Assembly: GCF_011074795.1 (NCBI RefSeq)
Contig: NZ_JAAMPF010000031.1
Coordinates: forward strand, 62,001-126,000
Length of the DNA: 64,000 nt
Direction of reading: 5' to 3'
Source of the DNA: Marinobacter salicampi
GTDB lineage: Bacteria > Pseudomonadota > Gammaproteobacteria > Pseudomonadales > Oleiphilaceae
Positions 42,258-51,527 of this stretch are shown here, piece after piece. Both the position numbers and the translations under genes were made by a program. Positions within the stretch are counted from its first letter, which is position 1. Each line of letters begins with the position of its first letter. The notes below the pieces were generated by a model. That model was not told where the DNA came from and did not search any database. It saw only the letters and a list, made by a program, of their open reading frames with translations.

Positions 42258-42947
42258 ATGAGCCATTTCAACAAGACACGTAGCTGGATCTTGCTTACGG
42301 TGCTCTTCGTTGCCGCGCTGCAGGGCTGCACGGCCATGAGCCGGCCCAGGGCCATGCCCGATGATCCCGCCTTCGCGCCGGTTCGGGCAGAAGCCATGAT
42401 GCAGCGGGACGCTCACTCAGGCTCTATCTACCAGACCAGCCGCAACTACAACCTTTACGGCGACACTGTAGCGATCAACGTTGGCGATGTACTGCTGGTC
42501 AATCTGCAGGAATCCACCCAGGCCAGCAAGTCGGCTGAAAGCAGCATCAGCAAAGAAAACGACATCAGTCTCAATGAAGGCAGCATCCTGGGCCGCTCGG
42601 GGTTGAAGATGGCCACCGACCTGAATATGGAGCGGGACTTCCAGGGCCAGGCCGAAGCTGACCAAAGTAATCGACTGGCCGGTAGCATTACAGTGACGGT
42701 TATCGAAGTCTTGCCGAATGGCGTCCTGCGTATTCGGGGCGAGAAGTGGCTGTCCCTGACCAATGGCGATGAATATATCCGCCTTACTGGTCTGGTGCGC
42801 CCCCAGGATATCAACCCGAACAACGTGATCGCTTCCAATCGTATTGCGGATGCCCGCATTGCCTATGGCGGCACCGGTGACTTCGACCAGGCCAATCAGA
42901 TGGGCTGGCTCGGTCGCTTCTTCAACAGTGAGTGGTGGCCGTTATGA
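42258..42947 (+). CDS. flgH: Flagellar L-ring lipoprotein FlgH
   Basis: A 229-residue outer-membrane lipoprotein forming the L-ring. The signal peptide ends VAALQGC, lipobox Cys24. The body has GSIYQTSRNYNLYGDTVAINVGD (split), ENDISLNEGSI and ITVTVIEVLPNGVLRIRGEKWL, with RPQDINPNNVIASNRIADA near the end. The ATG at 42258 follows AAGGGG at 7 bases and gives a normal signal peptide; the ATG at 42201 would not. It overlaps flgI by 4 bases. Confidence 0.94.
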   Translation: MSHFNKTRSWILLTVLFVAALQGCTAMSRPRAMPDDPAFAPVRAEAMMQRDAHSGSIYQTSRNYNLYGDTVAINVGDVLLVNLQESTQASKSAESSISKENDISLNEGSILGRSGLKMATDLNMERDFQGQAEADQSNRLAGSITVTVIEVLPNGVLRIRGEKWLSLTNGDEYIRLTGLVRPQDINPNNVIASNRIADARIAYGGTGDFDQANQMGWLGRFFNSEWWPL

Positions 42948-44038
42948 TCCGCAAATTTTCCCTGGTTGCCCTGATGTTCATGGTGGTTTCCGCACCGGTG
43001 ATGGCGGACCGCATCAAGGACATGGCCCGGGTCAAGGGCGTACGTTCCAACCAGTTGCTGGGTTACGGCCTGGTGGTGGGGCTGGACGGCACCGGCGATA
43101 AGGCACCATTCACCAACCAGACTTTCCGGAACATGATGACCCAGTTCGGGGTCACCATTCCCGAAGGAGTGAACCCGAACCTGTCCAATGTGGCAGCGGT
43201 AACTATCCATGCCGAGTTGCCCGCCTTTGCCAAGCCCGGCCAGGAAATCGACATTACGGTCTCATCCATTGGCAACGCCGATAGCCTGCGTGGGGGCAGT
43301 CTTCTTATGTCACCGCTAAAAGGCGCGGATGGCCAGGTATACGCCATGGCCCAGGGCAGTCTGGTGGTGGGAGGTTTTGGCGCTTCTGGCGCAGACGGCT
43401 CCCGTATATCGGTAAACGTACCCAGCGTGGGACGTATTCCGAACGGCGCCTCCATAGAGCGGGAAGTGACTTCGCCGTTCGCTAAGGGCGACACCATCAC
43501 CTTCAATCTGCTGCGTGCGGATTTCACCACTGCCCGACGTATGGTTGAAGTCATCAACGATACCCTTGGCAGTGACATGGCCTATGCCCATGACGCCACG
43601 TCAGTTTCAGTAAAGGCGCCCCGTGACCCTTCCCAGCGGGTGAGCTTCCTGTCCATCCTTGAAAACCTGGAAGTCGACCCGGCCGAGGAGGCCGCCAAGG
43701 TGGTTATCAACAGCCGCACCGGCACCATTGTGGTAGGTCAGAATGTGAAAGTCAGTCCTGCCGCGGTCACCCACGGCAACCTGACGGTCACCATCGCTGA
43801 AAACCCCCAGGTCAACCAGCCCAATCCTTTTACTGACGGTGAGACCGTGGTGACGCCGAACAGCCAGATTGCGATTACCGAAGAGCCTGCCCGCATGTTC
43901 AACTTCGGGCCGGCCGTCACCCTCAACGACATCGTCCAGGCAGTGAATCAGGTGGGTGCAGCGCCAGGTGATGTTATGGCCGTGCTGGAAGCCCTCAAGC
44001 AAGCCGGTGCCTTGCGCGCCGAGCTAATTGTCATCTAG
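42944..44038 (+). CDS. flgI: Flagellar P-ring protein FlgI
   Basis: A 364-residue periplasmic P-ring subunit. Signal peptide residues 1-22 (ending APVMA). Mature features are DRIKDMARVKGVRSNQLLGYG and VVGLDGTGDK at the N-terminus, ITVSSIGNADSLRGGSLLMSPL, and the C-terminal TLNDIVQAVNQVGAAPGDVMAVLEALKQAGAL. The ATG overlaps the flgH stop (ATGA), which argues against the GTG four codons earlier. Confidence 0.95.
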   Translation: MIRKFSLVALMFMVVSAPVMADRIKDMARVKGVRSNQLLGYGLVVGLDGTGDKAPFTNQTFRNMMTQFGVTIPEGVNPNLSNVAAVTIHAELPAFAKPGQEIDITVSSIGNADSLRGGSLLMSPLKGADGQVYAMAQGSLVVGGFGASGADGSRISVNVPSVGRIPNGASIEREVTSPFAKGDTITFNLLRADFTTARRMVEVINDTLGSDMAYAHDATSVSVKAPRDPSQRVSFLSILENLEVDPAEEAAKVVINSRTGTIVVGQNVKVSPAAVTHGNLTVTIAENPQVNQPNPFTDGETVVTPNSQIAITEEPARMFNFGPAVTLNDIVQAVNQVGAAPGDVMAVLEALKQAGALRAELIVI

Positions 44039-44046
44039 GTGATGTG

Positions 44047-45054
44047 ATGCAGAACTCGCGACTCGACCAGGCCCAGATCTACACCGAATTCAACGGCTTG
44101 AATGCCTTGAAAACCCAGGCCCGCTCTGACGGCAAAGGCGCACTTGAGCAAGTGGCCAAGCAGTTCGAGAGCCTGTTTCTGGCGGAAATGCTGAAGTCGA
44201 TGCGGGCCGCCAACAAGGTTTTGTCCGAGGGCAGCTACCTGAACAGCAGCGATTCTGAGTTCTACCAGGACATGTTCGACAGCCAGCTCAGCCTTAGTAT
44301 GTCAAAAGACCAGGGGCTGGGGCTGGCTGACACGCTGGTACGCCAGCTCAGTCAGCAGATTCCGGGTATGAGCGAGAAGGGGGAGCCGCTGTCCGGCCAC
44401 CGCCGCAGTATTTCCGATTACGATCGCAGTTTGCCGTCCCTGTCTCCGGCGTTACCGAAAGAACTCGACAGGGTGAAAGAGGTCATCCGGTCAACGTCCG
44501 ATGCCGTGCAGACTGACGAAGTGGCAGGAAAAGCGCCGGTACGTTTTGATTCTCCACAGGCTTTCGTCAGCCACATGATGCCCATGGCCGAGGCCGTGGC
44601 TGAAGAGAGTGGCATCAGCGCCCAGCTGATGGTCGCGCAGGCGGCACTGGAGACCGGGTGGGGCAAGCATATGATCGAAGGAAAGCAGGGTGAGCCAAGC
44701 TTTAACCTGTTTGGGATCAAGGCGGACAGTCGCTGGCAGGGCGAGTCAGTGGGCATAGCCACGACGGAATACCGTGAGGGCGTGCCCATGAAAGAGCGAG
44801 CTGCTTTCCGCTCCTACGATGATTTCGAGGCCAGTTTCAGGGATTACGTGGATTTCCTGAAAACCAATCCCCGTTACCGGGATGTGCTTGCTTCGGCGGA
44901 CGATCCGGATGTGTTTGCTGACAAGTTGCAGGCCGCAGGTTATGCCACTGACCCGGCCTATGGCCAGAAGATCAGGCAGATAATGGACCGCGATTTCCTG
45001 CAGCCAACGAGTGCATCCGCATCCGTTTCACCTTACCGCGCGTCTGAGGAGTAA
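44047..45054 (+). CDS. flgJ: Flagellar rod-assembly protein / peptidoglycan hydrolase FlgJ
   Basis: A bifunctional protein of about 335 residues. The N-terminal rod-binding part has LEQVAKQFESLFLAEMLKSMR. After a linker comes the glucosaminidase-type domain (about residues 175-320): AQLMVAQAALETGWGKHMI with the catalytic Glu, SFNLFGIKADSRWQG, and YDDFEASFRDYVDFL. It cuts peptidoglycan so the rod can pass. The second start codon (ATG after GTG) is used; AGGTGA lies ahead. Sits 8 bases after flgI. Confidence 0.93.
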   Translation: MQNSRLDQAQIYTEFNGLNALKTQARSDGKGALEQVAKQFESLFLAEMLKSMRAANKVLSEGSYLNSSDSEFYQDMFDSQLSLSMSKDQGLGLADTLVRQLSQQIPGMSEKGEPLSGHRRSISDYDRSLPSLSPALPKELDRVKEVIRSTSDAVQTDEVAGKAPVRFDSPQAFVSHMMPMAEAVAEESGISAQLMVAQAALETGWGKHMIEGKQGEPSFNLFGIKADSRWQGESVGIATTEYREGVPMKERAAFRSYDDFEASFRDYVDFLKTNPRYRDVLASADDPDVFADKLQAAGYATDPAYGQKIRQIMDRDFLQPTSASASVSPYRASEE

Positions 45055-45060
45055 TCGGTC

Positions 45061-47091
45061 ATGGCTGGATTGATCGGAATTGGTCTTACGGGCGTGCTGG
45101 GACACCAATCTGCACTCAACACCACCGGCAATAACATAACCAATGCCAACACCCCGGGCTACAGCCGACAGGAAGTGGTGTTCGAGACCCAGCCGGGCCG
45201 CCAGAGTGGCGCCGGAACCATTGGCAGCGGCGTTAACATCAACGATATTCGCCGCATTGCCAATGACTTCGTTACAGAGCAATTGCGCAGCGACACCTCC
45301 CTGTTCAACGAGCAGGATGTGCTGAATGGCGAATTGGGTCGCCTTGACAACCTGCTGGGCGGCGAGAGTACGGGGTTAAACAACGCGCTAAACAACTTCT
45401 TCGCAAGCCTGCAGAGCGCGGCGGAAGACCCCGCTGCACTGCCTCAGCGCCAGCTTGTCCTCAGTGAAGCCCAGGCGGTTGTGAACCGTTTCCAGTCGTT
45501 GAACTCCGCCTTCGTGCAACAGCGTGAATCCGTCAACTCCCAGATGGGCGCCAACACATCGGATGTCAATGCGCTGCTGTCGAGCATCGCCGAACTGAAC
45601 ATGGCCATCTCTGAAACGCCGGGCATTGCCCAGGGCAAGATGCCGAACGAGTTGCTGGACAAACGAGACGAAAAACTCCGAGAACTGTCCGAACTGATCA
45701 GTATTCGGGTGGTGCCCGCTGATGGCGCCCAGGTCAACGTCCAGATGGGCAATGGCCAGTCGCTGGTGGTTGGCGGAGAGGCGTCCACTCTTGCCACTCG
45801 CCGCAGCGCTGAAGACCCCAATGCCATGGAGTTCACCCTCAACACCGGTGGCAGGGTCAGGGTCATCACCGAGCAGGTGGTGGGCGGCAAACTCGGGGGC
45901 TTGCGCCAGTTTGCAGCAGGGCCTTTGAATGCCGCATTCGATGAGTTGGGCCGCATTGCCGTGGCACTGTCAGACCAGGTCAATCATCAGCACCAGATCG
46001 GCATGGACCTGGAAAACGATCTGGGCGGATTGTTCTTCACCGATGTCAATACTCGCAGCGCACAGATCAACCGGGTGACGCCCAATGCCAACAACGCCAG
46101 CCCGAAAGATGGCGTGGTCGCCGTTGAAATCACCGACAGCAGTGTTCTGGCGGCGGGCAGTTATACCCTGAAAATCGGCGACAACCAGAACTTCGAGCTG
46201 GTTGACCGGGCCAATGGCAAAACTGTTCGGCAGGGTTCACTGCCGGCGACACTACCGGCTGAACTGTCCATGCCCGGATTCAATGTCCGCATCGAGTCGG
46301 GCAGTTTTTCTCCCGGTGACAGTTTTCTCGTTCGACCGACCCGATCTGCGGCCACGGACATGGCCTTACAGGTAGAGCGGGAGGAAGACCTGGCCTTCGC
46401 AAGTCCGATTCGTGCTGGGGCTGACGAAGGTAACACCGGAAATGGCGCCATTTCGCAAGGCACCATGCTGGACGTGCGCAATCCGTTGACCAACGTGCCT
46501 CTGTCAGAATTCAACCAGCGCGGAGCCCTGTCGCCGCCATTGATGGTGCGGTTTATAAACGAAACAGAGTACGAGATTCTGGATGCCAGCGATCCAACCA
46601 AGCCAAAAGATCTAGATCCGGCCGTTTCTGGTCAGACGTTTCAGCCGGGCATTTCCAACAAGTTGTTTTCAGAGGACCCCCGGGATGAGAACTATCGCGG
46701 CTTTCAGTTCACCCTGAATGGTAACCCCCAGGCCAACGACAGCTTCCTGATCGACTACAACACAGACGGGATTTCTGATAACCGCAATGTGGGACTGCTG
46801 GGTGGCCTGGCGACCGCCAACACCATGAACGGCGGCAACCAGAGTTTCACTGAGGCTTATGGCGGGCTTGTTGAAACCGTCGGTGTTTCCACCCGTCAGA
46901 GCCAACTTGATCTCGATGCAGGTCAGGCTCTGCTTGAGCAGACAAGTAACCAGCGGGAGTCTATCTCCGGTGTCAATCTGGACGAAGAAGCCGGACGCCT
47001 GATCCAGTACCAGGCCGCTTACAACGCCTCCGCCAAGGTGATGAGTGTGGCCCAGGATCTGTTCAACACGCTGCTGAGCACATTCCGATAA
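45061..47091 (+). CDS. flgK: Hook-filament junction protein FlgK (HAP1)
   Basis: A 676-residue junction protein. N-terminal motif GIGLTGVLGHQSALNTTGNNITNANTPGYSRQ (residues 6-37), ELGRLDNLLGGESTGLNNALNNFFASL near residue 90, and C-terminal VSGVNLDEEAGRLIQYQAAYNASAKVM-like helix (written here as GVNLDEEAGRLIQYQAAY). Length is similar to that of Pseudomonas FlgK and longer than in enterics. It starts 6 bases after flgJ and is followed by flgL. Confidence 0.94.
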   Translation: MAGLIGIGLTGVLGHQSALNTTGNNITNANTPGYSRQEVVFETQPGRQSGAGTIGSGVNINDIRRIANDFVTEQLRSDTSLFNEQDVLNGELGRLDNLLGGESTGLNNALNNFFASLQSAAEDPAALPQRQLVLSEAQAVVNRFQSLNSAFVQQRESVNSQMGANTSDVNALLSSIAELNMAISETPGIAQGKMPNELLDKRDEKLRELSELISIRVVPADGAQVNVQMGNGQSLVVGGEASTLATRRSAEDPNAMEFTLNTGGRVRVITEQVVGGKLGGLRQFAAGPLNAAFDELGRIAVALSDQVNHQHQIGMDLENDLGGLFFTDVNTRSAQINRVTPNANNASPKDGVVAVEITDSSVLAAGSYTLKIGDNQNFELVDRANGKTVRQGSLPATLPAELSMPGFNVRIESGSFSPGDSFLVRPTRSAATDMALQVEREEDLAFASPIRAGADEGNTGNGAISQGTMLDVRNPLTNVPLSEFNQRGALSPPLMVRFINETEYEILDASDPTKPKDLDPAVSGQTFQPGISNKLFSEDPRDENYRGFQFTLNGNPQANDSFLIDYNTDGISDNRNVGLLGGLATANTMNGGNQSFTEAYGGLVETVGVSTRQSQLDLDAGQALLEQTSNQRESISGVNLDEEAGRLIQYQAAYNASAKVMSVAQDLFNTLLSTFR

Positions 47092-47109
47092 GAAGCTGAG
47101 GAAACGACC

Positions 47110-48645
47110 ATGATCCGGATTTCATCACAGCAGATTTTCCAGGGCGGCGTTAACCGCCTGCAGGATCTGAACGGCGGCCTGCAGAAAACCCAGGAGCAGA
47201 TATCTACTGGCAAGCGGGTCAATACGCCCTCAGACGACCCGGTTGCGGCGGCCCGTATTCTGAAGCTGGACCAGGAGGTCGCCCAGATTGATCAGTTCCA
47301 GCGCAACGTGAATCTGGCAGAAAATCGCCTGGAGCAGGAAGAGAGCGCACTGACGGCTACCAATGATCTTATCCAGCGTGTCCGTGAGCTTACTGTGCAG
47401 GCCGGTAATGGCTCCTTGTCGAGCCTTGATCGCCAGTCTCTGGCCGCTGAACTTCGCCAGCGGCTTGAGCAGATGGCTTCCCTGGCAAACACACGGGATG
47501 CGTCAGGAGAGTATATCTTCAGCGGTCATAAGGGCGGCACCCCGGCCTTTGAGCAGAATGTTTCCGGGAGCTGGGTCTATCAGGGCGATGAAGGTCAGCG
47601 CAGCCTGGAGATTGACAAGGGTGTGAGCGTCAAGATCAGTGACAACGGCAAGAAGATTTTCACCGACGTGGCCAGCGATAAGCCAGCTTTCATCACTGAG
47701 GCAAGCCCCAATAATGCTCAGCCTCCGGCACAGATAACCACCGGGATGATGCTGGACCAAGCCGTGTTTGCCGAGCTCTACCCGGATGATCTGGTAATCG
47801 AGGTAGACACTACCGCGGGCACGTTCACCGCATCTACCCGCACCAGTCCACCGGTGGACGTGACGCCCCCCGATAATACTTATACCAGCGGGGAGCCCAT
47901 CCGGGTTGCCGGCATCCAGTTCGAGATAAGCGGCGCAAGTGACGGTGACCGTTTTGTTGTGAAAACCTCGGAGAAACAGTCATTGTTTGCCAGTGTTGAA
48001 AAGCTTATCTACGGGCTGGAAAACCAGGACAAGATGCCCGCAGTAGCGACTATACCGGGGGGTACCAGTTACTCACCGATGATTGGTGATGAGCTAACTA
48101 TTAACGGCGTAGCATTCTCAGACTTCACCGATTTGGCACCTCTGACTGCGCTTCGTGACGCAATCAATAGCAGTGATGCGGCAGGCCTGGAGAAGGTGTC
48201 GGCCAAGATAGATGCCAATGGCGATCTGAAGATCCAGTCCCAGGGTGGTGACCTGAATTTCGAGGCAAGTGGCACGGGGACTATTGTGGTTGGTGGGGCA
48301 AAATTTGAGGATCTGACGCTGCCCACTGGACCCTTAACAGCAACCGTCAGTGGCGGACAGCAGGCCTTTGACGAGCTGATTGCCAGCTCCCTGAGCAACC
48401 TGGACAACGCCCAGGAAACCATCCTGGAGACACAGACAGAGATTGGCGGCCGGATGAACGCCGTTGAGTCTACCCGGGAGTTTCTCGGTGACACGGCGGT
48501 CTATACCAAAGATATCCGGTCCCAGTTGCAGGACGTGGATTACGCTGAGGCCATCAGCCGCCTGAGTTTCCAGAGCTTTGTTCTGGAAGCGGCCCAGCAG
48601 TCGTTTGCCCGGGTTTCCCAGATTTCGCTGTTCGATCGGCTGTAG
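47110..48645 (+). CDS. flgL: Hook-filament junction protein FlgL (HAP3), enlarged
   Basis: A 511-residue junction protein, longer than the 300-440 residues common in the family. The flagellin-like N-terminus is intact (RISSQQIFQGGVNRLQDLN, TGKRVNTPSDDPVAAARIL), as is the C-terminal helix (DVDYAEAISRLSFQSFVLEAAQQSF). The extra residues lie in the middle, about 190-400, as beta-rich exposed domains. Last gene of the flgF-L unit; a weak GC hairpin follows at about 48655-48672. Confidence 0.93.
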   Translation: MIRISSQQIFQGGVNRLQDLNGGLQKTQEQISTGKRVNTPSDDPVAAARILKLDQEVAQIDQFQRNVNLAENRLEQEESALTATNDLIQRVRELTVQAGNGSLSSLDRQSLAAELRQRLEQMASLANTRDASGEYIFSGHKGGTPAFEQNVSGSWVYQGDEGQRSLEIDKGVSVKISDNGKKIFTDVASDKPAFITEASPNNAQPPAQITTGMMLDQAVFAELYPDDLVIEVDTTAGTFTASTRTSPPVDVTPPDNTYTSGEPIRVAGIQFEISGASDGDRFVVKTSEKQSLFASVEKLIYGLENQDKMPAVATIPGGTSYSPMIGDELTINGVAFSDFTDLAPLTALRDAINSSDAAGLEKVSAKIDANGDLKIQSQGGDLNFEASGTGTIVVGGAKFEDLTLPTGPLTATVSGGQQAFDELIASSLSNLDNAQETILETQTEIGGRMNAVESTREFLGDTAVYTKDIRSQLQDVDYAEAISRLSFQSFVLEAAQQSFARVSQISLFDRL

Positions 48646-48681
48646 CCGCCGTGAGTCGCCCCGGAGCGGGCGGTGATGCGG

Positions 48682-48709
48682 TTGCTTTCATGGGCAACCT
48701 CAGTATAAT
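48682..48709 (+). promoter_or_regulatory. Sigma-70 promoter of tRNA-Leu
   Basis: TTGCTT and a perfect TATAAT are separated by 16 bases; the -10 element ends 16 bases before the first tRNA nucleotide, the expected geometry for a stable-RNA promoter. Confidence 0.75.
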
Positions 48710-48725
48710 CCTGTCTCTCTTCGAT

Positions 48726-48812
48726 GGCGGTGTGGTGAAATTGGTAGACACGACGGATTCAAAATCCGTTGCCCTCACGGGCGTGGCGGTTCAAGTCCGC
48801 CCACCGCTACCA
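48726..48812 (+). tRNA. tRNA-Leu (anticodon CAA)
   Basis: An 87-nt class II tRNA. The acceptor GGCGGTG pairs with CACCGCT (first pair G-U, as in E. coli tRNA-Leu), the D-arm reads GTGAAATTGGTAGACAC, the anticodon loop is TTCAAAA (anticodon CAA, reading UUG), the long variable arm has GCCCTCACGGGC, the T-loop GGTTCAAGTCC, and CCA is encoded. It lies between flgL and queA with its own promoter. Confidence 0.96.
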
Positions 48813-48870
48813 CAGAAGCCTATTAATCAATGGCCTGCCAGTGTCAGCGCCACCCTGAACAGCCTCCTCC

Positions 48871-49947
48871 ATGAATCTCTCGGACTTCCATTTTGATCTG
48901 CCCGATGAACTGATCGCCCGTTATCCTTTGCCTCAACGTAGCGCCTCCAGGATGCTTACACTTGATGGCCCGACGGGGCACGTTCATCACAGGAAAATCA
49001 TTGATCTGCCTGACCTACTGGAACCCGGTGACCTTCTGGTCTTCAATGATACCCGTGTTATTCCCGCCCGGCTTTTTGGGCGCAAGGCCTCCGGCGGGCA
49101 GGTGGAGATACTGGTTGAGCGGGTAACCGGAAGTCATACCCTGCTGGCCCATGTGCGCTCGTCAAAGTCGCCCAAACCAGGTCAGACCATCATTCTTGAG
49201 GACGACTCCGAACTGCTCATGGCCTCGCGCCAGGGTGCTCTGTTCGAGCTTCATCGGGGCGGCAGCGAAACAGTGCTTGAGTTGCTGGACCGGATCGGCC
49301 ACATGCCGCTACCTCCCTATGTTGATCGCCCGGACGAGTCCACCGACCGCGAACGCTACCAGACCGTTTATGCCCGTGAGGCGGGAGCTGTAGCCGCGCC
49401 AACCGCCGGTTTGCATTTCGACGATGCCCTACTAGCAAGGTTGGCTGACAAAGGTATAGAAACAGCCTTTGTGACCCTGCATGTAGGTGCGGGCACCTTC
49501 CAGCCGGTTCGCGTCGAAAAAATCGAAGACCACGTCATGCACAGTGAAGTGGCCCATGTGCCGCAGGCAACGGTTGACGCTGTACGCAAGGCCCGTTCAG
49601 CAGGCCGCCGGTTAATTGCCGTAGGCACGACGTCAGTCCGGTCCCTGGAGAGTGCCTGCAGGGAAGGGGAGCTAGGGCCGTTTCAGGGTGAGACCGATAT
49701 TTTCATCTACCCCGGTTACAGGTTCGGCTGCGTTGACGCGATGATCACCAATTTCCATTTGCCTGGCTCGACTCTAATGATGTTAATCAGCGCCTTTGCC
49801 GGTATCGAGAATGTCCGGGTTGCCTACGCTGCTGCGATCAGCGAACGCTACCGCTTTTTCAGCTATGGCGACGCCATGTTCATCAGCGCCCGGGAGCAGA
49901 GCATGGGCGCGATGAACGCCAGAACCCAACCGGGAGATTCACAGTGA
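48871..49947 (+). CDS. queA: S-adenosylmethionine:tRNA ribosyltransferase-isomerase
   Basis: A 358-residue enzyme that transfers and isomerises ribose from SAM to preQ1-modified tRNA, giving epoxyqueuosine. It aligns from the first residues with E. coli QueA (LSDFHFDLPDELIARYPLP), with VFNDTRVIPARLFGRKASGG, GHMPLPPYVDRPDE, AAPTAGLHFD, LHVGAGTFQPVRVE and YRFFSYGDAMFI conserved. The ribosome binding site is weak. The 3' end overlaps tgt by 4 bases, and queA-tgt-yajC-secD-secF is a widely conserved order. Confidence 0.96.
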   Translation: MNLSDFHFDLPDELIARYPLPQRSASRMLTLDGPTGHVHHRKIIDLPDLLEPGDLLVFNDTRVIPARLFGRKASGGQVEILVERVTGSHTLLAHVRSSKSPKPGQTIILEDDSELLMASRQGALFELHRGGSETVLELLDRIGHMPLPPYVDRPDESTDRERYQTVYAREAGAVAAPTAGLHFDDALLARLADKGIETAFVTLHVGAGTFQPVRVEKIEDHVMHSEVAHVPQATVDAVRKARSAGRRLIAVGTTSVRSLESACREGELGPFQGETDIFIYPGYRFGCVDAMITNFHLPGSTLMMLISAFAGIENVRVAYAAAISERYRFFSYGDAMFISAREQSMGAMNARTQPGDSQ

Positions 49948-51104
49948 GCAACCGCTCTTTCATGACGTTTGAAAAACTGGGTGAGGATGGCCTTGCGCGG
50001 CGGGGGCGGCTGACCTTTCCCCGGGGCCAGGTGGAAACCCCGGCATTCATGCCGGTAGGAACCTACGGCACGGTCAAAGGCATGCTGCCCAGAGACATCG
50101 AGGCCATCGGCGCTCAGATCATTTTGGGCAATACCTTCCATCTCATGCTGCGCCCGGGCACCCAAGTAATCCGCGCTCACGGCGACCTCCATGATTTTAC
50201 CCAATGGCAGGGCCCGATCCTGACGGACTCGGGCGGCTTCCAGGTGTTCAGCCTGGGCGAGATGCGAAAAATAACGGAAGCCGGGGTGACTTTCCGTTCA
50301 CCGATTGATGGTTCGCCGGTTGAGCTGTCACCGGAAATCGCCATGCAAGTGCAGCGGGATCTGGGCTCGGATATCGTAATGATATTCGATGAGTGTACCC
50401 CGTACCCGGCAACAGAAACCCAGGCCAGGGAGTCGATGAAGCTCTCTCTGAGGTGGGCCGCAAGAAGCAAGCTGGCCCACGGTGATAGCCCCAGTGCGCT
50501 GTTCGGTATTGTGCAGGGCGGTATGTATACGCATCTTCGGGATGAGTCCCTGGCAGAACTCACCAATATCGGTTTTGACGGCTATGCCATCGGCGGGCTG
50601 TCTGTTGGCGAGCCCAAGGCTGACATGCTACGGATACTTGACGATTTGCCACCTAAAATGCCGGCCGATAAGCCCCGGTATTTGATGGGTGTGGGCAAAC
50701 CGGAAGACCTTGTGGAAGCTGTGTACCGCGGCGTCGATATGTTTGATTGTGTTCTACCCACCCGAAATGCCCGCAATGGCTATTTGTTCACGTCCACAGG
50801 CGTCGTCAAAATTCGCAATGCAGCCCACCGACACGATACCTCGCCACTGGACACCGAATGCGACTGCTATACCTGTCAGAATTTTTCCCGCAGCTATCTT
50901 CATCATCTGGATAAGTGCGGAGAAATGCTCGGTTCGCAGCTGAACACGATTCACAATCTCCGGTATTACCAGAACCTTATGGCCGGATTGCGTGGGGCCA
51001 TTGAAGCAGGTACATTGTGCGACTTTATTGACGCTTTCTACGCCCGTAGAGGCGAAATCACGCCCACCCGTCAAGCGGCTTCAGCTGCCCATACACAGGC
51101 GTAA
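49944..51104 (+). CDS. tgt: tRNA-guanine transglycosylase
   Basis: A 386-residue TIM-barrel enzyme that swaps G34 for preQ1 in tRNA-Asp, -Asn, -His and -Tyr. Visible are RGRLTFPRGQVETPAFMPVG, the nucleophile/base Asp in LTDSGGFQVFSLG, FDECTPYPA, GIVQGGMY, the RNA-binding MFDCVLPTRNARNG (catalytic Asp) and the zinc site DCYTCQNFSRSYLHH. The GTG start overlaps the queA stop and has GGGAG at good spacing; the ATG six codons later matches the E. coli start and is an alternative. Confidence 0.96.
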   Translation: MSNRSFMTFEKLGEDGLARRGRLTFPRGQVETPAFMPVGTYGTVKGMLPRDIEAIGAQIILGNTFHLMLRPGTQVIRAHGDLHDFTQWQGPILTDSGGFQVFSLGEMRKITEAGVTFRSPIDGSPVELSPEIAMQVQRDLGSDIVMIFDECTPYPATETQARESMKLSLRWAARSKLAHGDSPSALFGIVQGGMYTHLRDESLAELTNIGFDGYAIGGLSVGEPKADMLRILDDLPPKMPADKPRYLMGVGKPEDLVEAVYRGVDMFDCVLPTRNARNGYLFTSTGVVKIRNAAHRHDTSPLDTECDCYTCQNFSRSYLHHLDKCGEMLGSQLNTIHNLRYYQNLMAGLRGAIEAGTLCDFIDAFYARRGEITPTRQAASAAHTQA

Positions 51105-51134
51105 GTGCTAATCAGACGAACAACGGAGACACCC

Positions 51135-51497
51135 ATGAAAACAATGCAGACTCTATTTGCCGCCCTCCTGGTGCTGGCGCCAGGCTTCGCTTTCGCCGAG
51201 GCTCCTGCAGGGCAGGGTATGAGCGTAATCGGCCAGGTGATTTTCTTCGCCGGTTTCATCCTGATCTTCTACTTGTTGATCTGGCGCCCGCAGTCCAAGC
51301 GTGCGAAAGAGCACAAGGCCCTGATGTCCGGTCTGAACAAGGGCGACGAAGTGGTCACTTCCGGCGGTATTGCCGGCAAGATCACCAAGGTTACCGATGA
51401 CTTCATCGTGGTCGAGATTGCCGACAACGTTGAAGTCAAGGTACAGAAAGTTGCAGTAGCCACAGCTCTGCCCAAAGGCACGTTGAAAGACATCTAA
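51135..51497 (+). CDS. yajC: Sec translocon accessory subunit YajC
   Basis: A 120-residue single-span inner-membrane protein that associates with SecDF. An N-terminal hydrophobic stretch (residues 3-21) looks like a cleavable signal and is followed by the conserved membrane helix VIFFAGFILIFYLLIWRPQSKR and the cytoplasmic domain LNKGDEVVTSGGIAGKITKV. ACGGAGAC precedes the ATG; the longer frame from GTG 51105 directly abuts the tgt stop and lacks homology. Confidence 0.94.
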   Translation: MKTMQTLFAALLVLAPGFAFAEAPAGQGMSVIGQVIFFAGFILIFYLLIWRPQSKRAKEHKALMSGLNKGDEVVTSGGIAGKITKVTDDFIVVEIADNVEVKVQKVAVATALPKGTLKDI

Positions 51498-51527
51498 ACC
51501 CGGACAGTTGCTGACCAAAGGCACCGC

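Noticed and set aside
48655..48672. CGCCC-cggagc-GGGCG hairpin after flgL
   Set aside because: Only 5 bp and no T-run; mentioned with flgL but not called.
48726..48812. tRNA-Leu as an integration site
   Set aside because: No integrase, no direct repeat of the tRNA 3' end and no foreign-looking DNA beside it.
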